NCBI GenBank assembly: GCA_007130445.1
Contig: SLSM01000417.1
Span: 1-18,651 of the forward strand
DNA from: Trueperaceae bacterium
GTDB lineage: Bacteria > Deinococcota > Deinococci > Deinococcales > Trueperaceae
Direction of reading: 5' to 3'
DNA: 18,651 nucleotides
Shown: in pieces, positions 7,242 through 12,634 of the stretch
Layout: every line of letters starts with the position of its first letter
Numbering within the stretch: the first letter of the stretch is position 1
The notes under the pieces: generated by a model
What the model saw: the letters and a program-made list of their open reading frames with translations, nothing else
The model's database searches: none
What the model was told of the DNA's origin: nothing
Made by a program: the position numbers and the translations under genes

Positions 7242-8068
7242 GCGAAGCCCGCATCCAGCGCGTCTTGCTCGTGCTGCTACTCATCGTCTGCACGGTGTGG
7301 CTCGTCGTGCCCTTCGGCATGGCCATCCTCTGGTCGCTCGTCGACCCTTCGGTCCCGTGGACGGCAGACCACGTGCTCCCGCCCGCGCTGTCGTTCTACC
7401 GCTGGATCGACATGTGGCAGTTCTCCTCGCTCCAGCGGGCGCTCGTCACCTCGTACGCCCTGGCGCCGCTTGCCGCCATCACATCCCTGCTCCTTGCGAT
7501 ACCCACCGCGTACGCTCTGGGTCGCATAGACTTCCCCGGCCGTGAGCTCGCCAAACTCGCCTGCCTGCTCCCGCTCGTCGTGCCGGCCTTCGTCACCGCG
7601 ATCTTCTTCACCGCGTTGCTCTTCCAACTCGGCGTCCACATGTACCGTTTTCCCGCCATCCTCTTCGCGCATGCGGTGCTTGCGCTCCCCTACTCGATCC
7701 GGATCATGACGGTCAGCTTCGAGCAGGTGCGCCAAGACCACATCGACGCCGCACGCGACCTCGGAGCCAGCTCCTGGGCACGGTTTCGGGTGGCATACCT
7801 GCCTGCGCTCAGGCCCGGCATCTTCGCGTCACTGCTGATCGTCTTCATCCAATCGATCGAGGAGTTCGCCGTCGCGTTCATCGTCGGCTCCCCCGACATC
7901 GTCACCATCCCCACGTTGCTGTTCTCGGCGCTCGGACAAGACTACGTGCGCCCGAACGCGGCCGTTCTCTCCCTGATCCTCGTCGTGCCCAACGTGATGC
8001 TGATGCTGGTGCTGGAACGCCTTCTGCGGTCGGCCAATCCCACCCTGGCGTCGGGCAAGGTCATGTGA
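7238..8068 (+). CDS. ABC transporter permease (second)
   Basis: This is a 276-residue PotC-like permease with an N-terminal helix at about 8-32 and further hydrophobic segments around 65-92, 104-131, 135-158, 192-212 and 240-262. The EAA loop is at about 169-190 (DAARDLGASSWARFRVAYLP). The ATG at 7238 is preferred because it overlaps the preceding stop as ATGA; an in-frame GTG four codons earlier is possible. It is the partner of the preceding permease and is followed 77 bases later by the binding-protein gene. Confidence 0.93.
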   Translation: MSEARIQRVLLVLLLIVCTVWLVVPFGMAILWSLVDPSVPWTADHVLPPALSFYRWIDMWQFSSLQRALVTSYALAPLAAITSLLLAIPTAYALGRIDFPGRELAKLACLLPLVVPAFVTAIFFTALLFQLGVHMYRFPAILFAHAVLALPYSIRIMTVSFEQVRQDHIDAARDLGASSWARFRVAYLPALRPGIFASLLIVFIQSIEEFAVAFIVGSPDIVTIPTLLFSALGQDYVRPNAAVLSLILVVPNVMLMLVLERLLRSANPTLASGKVM

Positions 8069-8145
8069 GGCCGACCCATCGCACGAGGGCGCTCGGCCGT
8101 GCGCCCTCGTGCAACCCCCCACGGCGACCCATCAAGGTGGTCTCG

Positions 8146-9282
8146 ATGCCGAACCCCGCAACCGTCCGACGCGGCACCCCGCGCACCCCACTCCTCGTGC
8201 TCTTCGCGCTCGTGTTCCTCCTCCTCTCCAGCGCCTTCGCGCAAGACCTCTCCGACATGAGCTGGGACGACATCGTCACCCAGGCCAAGGCAGAAGGTGA
8301 GGTCACCTGGTACGTGTGGTACCTCCAGGACGACCTGCGTCGCGCGGTTCGCGCCTTCGAGGAGGAGTACGGCATCCGGGTGCGGATCCCCGAAGGCACG
8401 ATGGCGGGTAACGCCGACAAACTGTTCGCCGAGTCTGGCAGATCCGTCGGCGACATCGACGTGTTCGCGTGGGGCTTCGACCTCTACGCCACAGTCGAAC
8501 TCCCAGCGCTGTTCCAACCCCTCACGATGCTGCCCGTCGACGACGACCGTGTCAACGTGATCAACGACGTCGACGGCGGCGAGTACGTCCTTGCGTACTG
8601 GGGCAACCAGTCGGGCATCGTCTACGACCCCGAGCATGTCGCCGAGGCCGACCTCCCACAGCATCCGGAGGACTTCGCGGCTTTCTGGAACGCGAACCCT
8701 GGGCGATTCGGCTTCAACTACGAGAGCGGCGGCTCGGGCCCGTCCTTCTACCAGAACGTCCTCCGCGTGCTGTCCGGTCTCGACTTCAGTGACGGAAGCG
8801 CGGACTCCGAGCGGCTCGCCGCACTGCGGCCCGGCTTCGACTTCTTCAATGCCTCCGCAGCCCAGTACGTGATCACCACATCCAACGCCGACAACATCAT
8901 CCGGGTGAGCGACCGCGAACTCTGGCTCGCCCCGGCCTGGGAGGACCACCTTGCAGGTTTGCAGAGCCGCGGCGAAGTCCGCCCCGAGCTCAAGTTCTAC
9001 ATTCCCCAGATGGGCATGAACGGCGGCGGCAACGGCGTCGCGATCCCCAACAACGCGCCACGTCCCGCCGCCGCCGCGGTCTTCGTGAACTGGTTGACCT
9101 CGGCCGAGACGCAGACGATGTTCAACCGCGACTTTGGCACGGCCCCGATGCACGCGCTCGCCGACGACACGTTCGCGCTCGTGCCGATCGAGCAACGCGC
9201 CTTCCAGGTGGCGGCGGCGGCGCAGCCGTTCCGGGATCAGATGGTCGCCGCGTTCATCGACGAGGTGATCCTGGAGCGTTGA
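8146..9282 (+). CDS. ABC transporter extracellular substrate-binding protein
   Basis: This is a 378-residue exported binding protein. Residues 1-33 are a Sec signal peptide (basic start, then LLVLFALVFLLLSSAFA-Q). The mature part is a two-lobe family-1-type binding fold: GEVTWYVWY as the first strand, FAWGFDLYA, LAYWGNQSGIVYDPEHV, then a C-terminal KFYIPQMGMNGGGNGVAIP and NAPRPAAAAVFVNWLTS. These are usual in spermidine/putrescine, iron and YnjB-like binding proteins. The start ATG has AAGGTGG five bases upstream; the longer open frame lacks a ribosome site and delays the signal peptide. There is no lipobox cysteine, so the protein is soluble. It feeds the two upstream permeases. The ligand is unknown, and acidic, aromatic and asparagine residues predominate in the visible loops. 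Confidence 0.93.
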   Translation: MPNPATVRRGTPRTPLLVLFALVFLLLSSAFAQDLSDMSWDDIVTQAKAEGEVTWYVWYLQDDLRRAVRAFEEEYGIRVRIPEGTMAGNADKLFAESGRSVGDIDVFAWGFDLYATVELPALFQPLTMLPVDDDRVNVINDVDGGEYVLAYWGNQSGIVYDPEHVAEADLPQHPEDFAAFWNANPGRFGFNYESGGSGPSFYQNVLRVLSGLDFSDGSADSERLAALRPGFDFFNASAAQYVITTSNADNIIRVSDRELWLAPAWEDHLAGLQSRGEVRPELKFYIPQMGMNGGGNGVAIPNNAPRPAAAAVFVNWLTSAETQTMFNRDFGTAPMHALADDTFALVPIEQRAFQVAAAAQPFRDQMVAAFIDEVILER

Positions 9283-9290
9283 CCACTCCG

Positions 9291-9326
9291 GCGGTGCCGC
9301 TCCGGTACGTTCCGGGGCGGCACCGC
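9291..9326 (+). terminator. Hairpin after the ABC operon
   Basis: GCGGTGCCGC (9291-9300) and GCGGCACCGC (9317-9326) form a perfect 10-bp stem directly after the binding-protein stop. The 16-nt loop contains a repeated TCCGG. No T-run follows. It could end or attenuate the transcript, lowering expression of the DUF1868 gene relative to the transporter, or protect the upstream mRNA. Confidence 0.55.
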
Positions 9327-9435
9327 GGGGACCCCAAGGCGGACTGCGTCGCCACGCCACCGGTGGAGGGCGTTCGCCAACCACCGCTGCTGTAGCACCC
9401 GTCAAGCGGACGACCAACACGTGAAACAGGAGGCC

Positions 9436-10257
9436 ATGGAACCACCGAAGCCACCCACGCGCGACCGCGCCACGCGGCTCGCTCATCTCACAGGACACCG
9501 AGCCGGAACGCCGCATCCCTACTGGGTCACCGGCGTCGGCAGTGGCGGCAAGTTCACGCCCGAGGGCACGCCGCTCGGGTTCCCCGGGAACACCTTCCTG
9601 TGCCACATCGACCCGACGTCGTACGCGTACGACGTCCTCGGTACCTTGCAGGATCGACTCCGAGCGTTGCCAACAGCCACGTCCTTCGCATTCCTTCCGA
9701 AACCCAGTTTCCACATGACCGTCTTCTGCGGCGTATCGGGGACTCCGCTGAGCCGCGACGGTTGGCCCGCCGCCCTACCACCAGGGACTCCGCTTGCCGA
9801 GGTGACGAACCTCTTCGTCGAGCGCCTGTGGGGGCTGACGGGTGCGACAGGCATGCGTGTCCGCGCCGAGCGCTTCGATCTGGGAACCTCGATCAGCCTC
9901 GTCGAGCGCGATCTGGCGTCGGGACGTGTGCTCCGCCGGTTACGCGACACCCTTCGGGACGCGACCGGGCTCGACCGAGAAGACCACGACACATACGAGT
10001 TCCACGTGACGTTGGCGTACCTGACGTCCTGGCTCGACGCAGCGGTGGCCCCCGACTACCTCGACGCGCTCGACGCGATATTCGGGGAATCCCGAGACGC
10101 CCTCGGCAACATCGAACTCGGTCCGGTGGAGGTGTGCGAGTTCGACGACATGCAAGCGTTCCGTCCCGTGGCGCTGTTCGGCCCAGAGGGCGTGCAGCGC
10201 GTCGATGCATCTCGTGGCCAGCCCACCGGCATAGGCGCCGCGGACCAGAACGACTAG
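9436..10257 (+). CDS. DUF1868 / 2H phosphodiesterase-like protein
   Basis: This 273-residue cytoplasmic protein carries the two HxT motifs that define the 2H (LigT-like) phosphoesterase superfamily: His93-Met-Thr95 in SFHMTVFCGV and His190-Val-Thr192 in FHVTLAYLTSW. The rest (PYWVTGVGSGGKFTPEGTPL, FPGNTFLCHID, and a late EVCEFDDMQAFRP) matches the DUF1868 group (Pfam PF08975). Known 2H enzymes open cyclic or 2'-5' phosphodiesters; the activity of this subgroup is not established to my knowledge. Two starts are possible: this ATG, where AGGAGG lies unusually close, or a GTG 15 bases upstream. It lies 153 bases after the ABC binding protein on the same strand, so it probably processes the imported compound. 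Confidence 0.85.
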   Translation: MEPPKPPTRDRATRLAHLTGHRAGTPHPYWVTGVGSGGKFTPEGTPLGFPGNTFLCHIDPTSYAYDVLGTLQDRLRALPTATSFAFLPKPSFHMTVFCGVSGTPLSRDGWPAALPPGTPLAEVTNLFVERLWGLTGATGMRVRAERFDLGTSISLVERDLASGRVLRRLRDTLRDATGLDREDHDTYEFHVTLAYLTSWLDAAVAPDYLDALDAIFGESRDALGNIELGPVEVCEFDDMQAFRPVALFGPEGVQRVDASRGQPTGIGAADQND

Positions 10258-10458
10258 AACCTCCGCCCCATCCGAGCCACGACGACCTGCACCACCTGCT
10301 CCGATGGGCAGAACTCTGCGAACCAATCGCCCAAGCGCGGGAGGTCGAGCCCTGCCACAACAGGCTCGCCACCGCCAAGCAGGACCGGTACGATGGCGAC
10401 CGCTGCCACGCTCGACACGATGGCGCCCGAGGATCGCGCAGTGGACGGGGGCGGGTAC
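10254..10458 (-). pseudogene. 3' relic of a RibD C-terminal / dihydrofolate-reductase family gene
   Basis: Read on the minus strand, an open stretch without a start ends in AAVAIVPVLLGGGEPVVAG, LDLPRLGDWFAEF and VVQVVVARMGRRF-stop. VPVLLGGG followed by a final beta-hairpin is characteristic of the C-terminus of RibD_C/YwjB-type reductases. Only about the last 55-65 codons are recognisable. No start codon, ribosome site or NADPH-binding part is found upstream, where the sequence changes to unrelated material. Its TAG overlaps the DUF1868 TAG (CTAG). I interpret it as a truncated gene left by a rearrangement. Confidence 0.5.
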
Positions 10459-10593
10459 TGGAGGTCGTGAGCGTCGCGTACGGCTCTCGGGTCAGGCGTC
10501 GTGCCCGAGCCGAAGACCGGGCCCGACGCCGCAATCGTCTCTGTGCTCCCGAGGGGTTGCGCGTGACGGCGTCGTGACGCCGGGCGGCGCGCG

Positions 10594-10701
10594 TCAACTC
10601 GGGTGCTCGTCGACTCGCGATGCCACGGCGAGCAGGACGACGTAGGTCGCGACGAGCGCCGTCAAGATGCATACCACCACGAAGATCACGGTCGGTGGCA
10701 T
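10594..10701 (-). CDS. Possible 35-residue single-helix membrane protein
   Basis: An ATG (complement 10699-10701) opens a 35-codon frame. It encodes a short start, a continuous hydrophobic segment VIFVVVCILTALVATYVVLL, and a charged tail ending SRVDEHPS. A clean helix with a polar tail in a GC-rich region is unlikely in random sequence. No good ribosome site is seen (GATGCCGCC upstream). It overlaps the end of the decayed lipoprotein copy and begins at the point where that copy stops matching the intact one. It could be translated by coupling with that copy, or be an accidental hydrophobic frame. Confidence 0.33.
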   Translation of the reverse strand: MPPTVIFVVVCILTALVATYVVLLAVASRVDEHPS

Positions 10702-11000
10702 GTGGCGGCATCCGTGTCCGGACTCAGCGTGTAGGGCTCGAACTGGACGACGCTACGTCCACGTGCCGTAGAGCGGTGGCGGGAGACGAGCCTGGCGGAG
10801 ACCTGCCCGTCGGGAGTCACCGAGTGAAAGCGTTCGAGCGGGGTCATCTGCTCCTCCACGAAGGACGCCGCCACCGGCGCCGCGTCGTGTGCGGTGATCT
10901 CCCGGACTCCAGTGATGTCGCCGCAGGCGGCGAGGCCGGCGAGCACGGGCCTCGCTTGGAGCCCGACCGTCGGTCGGTGCAGCGCTTTCACGTGCAGCAT
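10686..11000 (-). pseudogene. Decayed copy of the neighbouring lipoprotein gene
   Basis: The ATG at 11000 has AAGGAG upstream exactly as in the intact copy. The 104-codon frame matches the intact protein at MLHVKALHRPTV, LAGLAACGDIT, AHDAAPVAASFVEEQ, TPLERF and SVVQFEP. Three differences make it defective. The signal-peptide core is interrupted by LQARP. An exact 165-bp (55-codon) segment corresponding to residues about 31-85 is missing between two copies of TGATCTC. Homology ends at GATGCCGCC (about 10703), so the whole C-terminal domain is lost and replaced by unrelated TCHRP and a stop. A short secreted or mislocalised peptide could still be made. Confidence 0.72.
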
Positions 11001-11157
11001 GCGCTTCTTCTCCTTCCGGATGCGTGGTCGCCGTCCAGACACACTGTGACGAGGGATGTGTCGATGTGGTCTCGTGTGCTGCCCTTCCATTCCGTCACCT
11101 CTCCTTCTCGATGACGCCTGATCCGTCGTGCACGCCCCTCCTCCTGTCCGGCTCGAC
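10703..11157 (-). repeat. Diverged direct duplication, copy B (copy A at about 11718-12350)
   Basis: The segment from the ribosome site CCGGACAGGAGGAGGGGC, through the short leader ORF and a 90-base linker, to the lipoprotein start and its first half is duplicated head to tail about 1.2 kb away. Copy A keeps the full gene; copy B has lost 165 bp internally. A short further match, CTGACCCGAGAGCCGT versus CTGATCCGAGAGCCGT on the minus strand, lies downstream of each copy (near 10485 and 11254). This suggests that the duplicated unit once extended past the gene end. The copies have diverged clearly at the base level, so the duplication is not recent. Confidence 0.7.
11095..11133 (-). CDS. 12-codon leader ORF of the decayed lipoprotein copy
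   Basis: A GTG with the ribosome site GGAGGAGGGG directly upstream opens a 12-codon frame, read as MHDGSGVIEKER and ended by TGA. It occupies the same place as the poly-glutamate ORF of the intact copy. Both have the same ribosome site, end with an acidic/basic tail, and are followed four to seven bases later by an in-frame ATG 90 bases before the lipoprotein start. Conservation of the arrangement, not of the peptide, is the support. Confidence 0.35.
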   Translation of the reverse strand: MHDGSGVIEKER

Positions 11158-11316
11158 AGCTCCGGGTTCGTGGTGGTGGCACGCGTGCCCATCGACGATG
11201 CGTGATCGGTCCACGGAGCGTGATCTTGTGGTGAGCGCTGTCGACGGCTCTCGGATCAGGTGGCGGGCCCAAGCTGAAGCTCGAGCCCGCCGCCACGACC
11301 GGCTGGCTGGCGTCGC

Positions 11317-12180
11317 CTACTTGAGGCCCCAACTGCCGGCGATGGAGTAGTAGCCGCCGTTCGCGTAGACGCGGTAGCGGGTGGGCAGGACGAAGGACGG
11401 GTCCTGGGATGCGTACCACATGCCTCGGTGCGGGACCATGCTGTAGGACGTGCCTGCGACGTACGCCCACTGGTTCGGCCCGAACTCGCGCCAGACGCTG
11501 ACGCCGGTGTTGCCGATCGCGTTGGGGTGGTTGCAGACGCTGAGCGCACGGCGGGTTGCAGTGCCCGTGACGCCGTAGTGGCCTCCCCACAGATTGCCCC
11601 CGAACCCGAAGTGCGCGAAGTTGTTGGGGTTGTGGAGCGCGGAGAGGTAACTGCTCCTGAAGACGGTGGTGTTGGAGCACCACGACCACAGGACGCCGCC
11701 GTCCTGCTTCTGCGCGCTGGCGGCATCCGTGTCCAGACTCAGCGTGCGCGGCTCGAACTGGACGACGCTGCTTCCGAGCGCCATCGCGCGGTGGTGAGCC
11801 ACGAGCCGGGCAGGGACCTGCCTGTCGGGCGCCACAGCGCGGAAGAGCTCGAGCGGGGTCACCTGCTCCTCCACGAAGGACGCCGCCACCGGCGCCGCGT
11901 CGTGTGCGATGATCTCGAGGATCCCGACGGCGCCGTCGTCCGCGCCCTCAGACTCGTCGATGAACCTGACGAGGCCGCCGTCGTCCAGCTCGATCTCGGC
12001 GATGGTGGCGGCGTCGTCCCCGCGTTCGTCGACACGGGGCACCTCGAGCGTGTGCTGTACGAACCGCGATTCGCTGATCTCCGGGGGCACCGTGATGTCG
12101 CCGCACGCGGCGAGGCCGGCGAGCAGCAGGCTCGCAGCGAGCACGATGGTCGGTCGGTGGAGCGCGTTCACGTGGTGCAT
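11317..12180 (-). CDS. Lipoprotein of unknown family
   Basis: This 287-residue exported protein has a signal peptide (IVLAASLLLAGLAAC) with a clear lipobox LAAC; Cys26 should be lipidated, anchoring it to the membrane surface. The start follows AAGGAG with nine bases spacing. An in-frame ATG 30 codons earlier has the GAG repeat as a possible ribosome site but would bury the signal peptide. Residues 31-150 are acidic (ERGDDAATIAEIELDDGGLV, DESEGADDGAVG). Residues 160-287 are rich in aromatic residues, Gly and Asn (WSWCSNTTVFRSSYLSALHN, FGFGGNLWGGHYG, GGYYSIAGSWGLK) with two cysteines, suggesting a compact beta-rich domain. I do not recognise the family. It is probably controlled by the divergent BTAD regulator and may be a partner or substrate of the S8 protease; that is inference. 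Confidence 0.85.
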   Translation of the reverse strand: MHHVNALHRPTIVLAASLLLAGLAACGDITVPPEISESRFVQHTLEVPRVDERGDDAATIAEIELDDGGLVRFIDESEGADDGAVGILEIIAHDAAPVAASFVEEQVTPLELFRAVAPDRQVPARLVAHHRAMALGSSVVQFEPRTLSLDTDAASAQKQDGGVLWSWCSNTTVFRSSYLSALHNPNNFAHFGFGGNLWGGHYGVTGTATRRALSVCNHPNAIGNTGVSVWREFGPNQWAYVAGTSYSMVPHRGMWYASQDPSFVLPTRYRVYANGGYYSIAGSWGLK

Positions 12181-12274
12181 TCGGTCGTTCTCCTTCCGGA
12201 CGTCTGGACGGCGTCCACATGTCCTGTGACCAGGGGCGTATCGATGGGGTGTCGGTTGCAGCCGTTCCATACCG

Positions 12275-12328
12275 TTACTTCTCCTCCTCCTCCTCCTCCT
12301 CTTCGCTGAAGCTCCGTTCGTCGCGCAT
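12275..12328 (-). CDS. 17-codon leader ORF ending in eight glutamates
   Basis: The ATG at 12328 has an excellent ribosome site, GGAGGAGGGG, two bases upstream of the start in the track of the lipoprotein mRNA. The frame reads MRDERSFS, then eight Glu, Lys and TAA. The next in-frame ATG of the lipoprotein frame lies seven bases after the stop. The GAG run is itself a string of Shine-Dalgarno-like sequence. It could tune translation of the lipoprotein by stalling, coupling or ribosome capture. A leader ORF also exists in the second copy, although its peptide differs. Confidence 0.45.
   Translation of the reverse strand: MRDERSFSEEEEEEEEK
12281..12301. repeat. (CTC)7 trinucleotide microsatellite
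   Basis: Seven perfect CTC units (GAG on the minus strand) lie inside the leader ORF of the intact lipoprotein gene. The second copy has no such run, so the repeat expanded or contracted after duplication. Unit changes keep the leader frame but change the spacing and the number of ribosome-binding-like motifs in the mRNA leader. Confidence 0.8.
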
Positions 12329-12376
12329 GCCCCTCCTCCTTTCCGGTTCGGCCTCTCGTGAGCGACCGTCCGCACG

Positions 12377-12409
12377 AAGGTAGGGCCGTGGCGTTTGCTG
12401 GCCGTTTGC
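12377..12409 (-). promoter_or_regulatory. SARP-type direct-repeat operator and -10 box upstream of the lipoprotein leader
   Basis: On the minus strand GCAAACG occurs twice (complements of 12403-12409 and 12392-12398), with starts exactly 11 bp apart. After nine bases comes TACCTT (complement of 12377-12382), a TANNNT -10 box. SARP regulators of the AfsR/ActII-ORF4 type bind 7-bp direct repeats with 11-bp period placed about 8 bp before the -10. A third, inverted near-copy lies at 12451-12457, and a perfect GGCACGC-TGCG-GCGTGCC stem lies at 12430-12447. The divergent gene encodes a SARP-like protein. The repeats are seen directly; binding is inferred. Confidence 0.6.
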
Positions 12410-12565
12410 AGACGCGTCGACATCGCGCTGGCACGCTGCGGCGTGCCGCTCGCAAACCCCCAGTGCTCGACGGCTCCCGCATAGTGGCGCCACCAGATCG
12501 AGCTCCCGCCCTCCCGGCGCCGCTCACCCTTCCGTCGCGCTCGGAGCTTCGACCCGATCCGTCGA

Positions 12566-12634
12566 GGAGGCGACGTGCTCGAGCTGAAACTCCTGGGGGT
12601 TCCGCGGCTCGTGTAGCGCCGCGACGAGCGCGCC
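12566..12634 (+). other. Original 5' end of the BTAD regulator gene, interrupted by an in-frame TAG
   Basis: GGAGG (12566-12570) lies four bases before GTG (12575), which begins MLELKLLGVPRLV, the standard first beta-strand of SARP winged-helix domains. Codon 14 (12614-12616) is TAG. The frame then continues without a shift into RRDERAVPSPKVHALLAYL. A single base change (for example from CAG, TGG or GAG) explains it. Translation must either read through TAG or restart, for example at GTG 12635. Confidence 0.75.

Noticed and set aside
7942..9714. 590-codon minus-strand frame across the binding-protein gene
   Set aside because: It is antisense to a signal-peptide-bearing binding protein with clear family motifs and contains no recognisable domain.
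12281..12301. CTC repeat as part of a CRISPR or other spaced array
   Set aside because: It is an uninterrupted trinucleotide run without spacers; no CRISPR-like array exists in the window.
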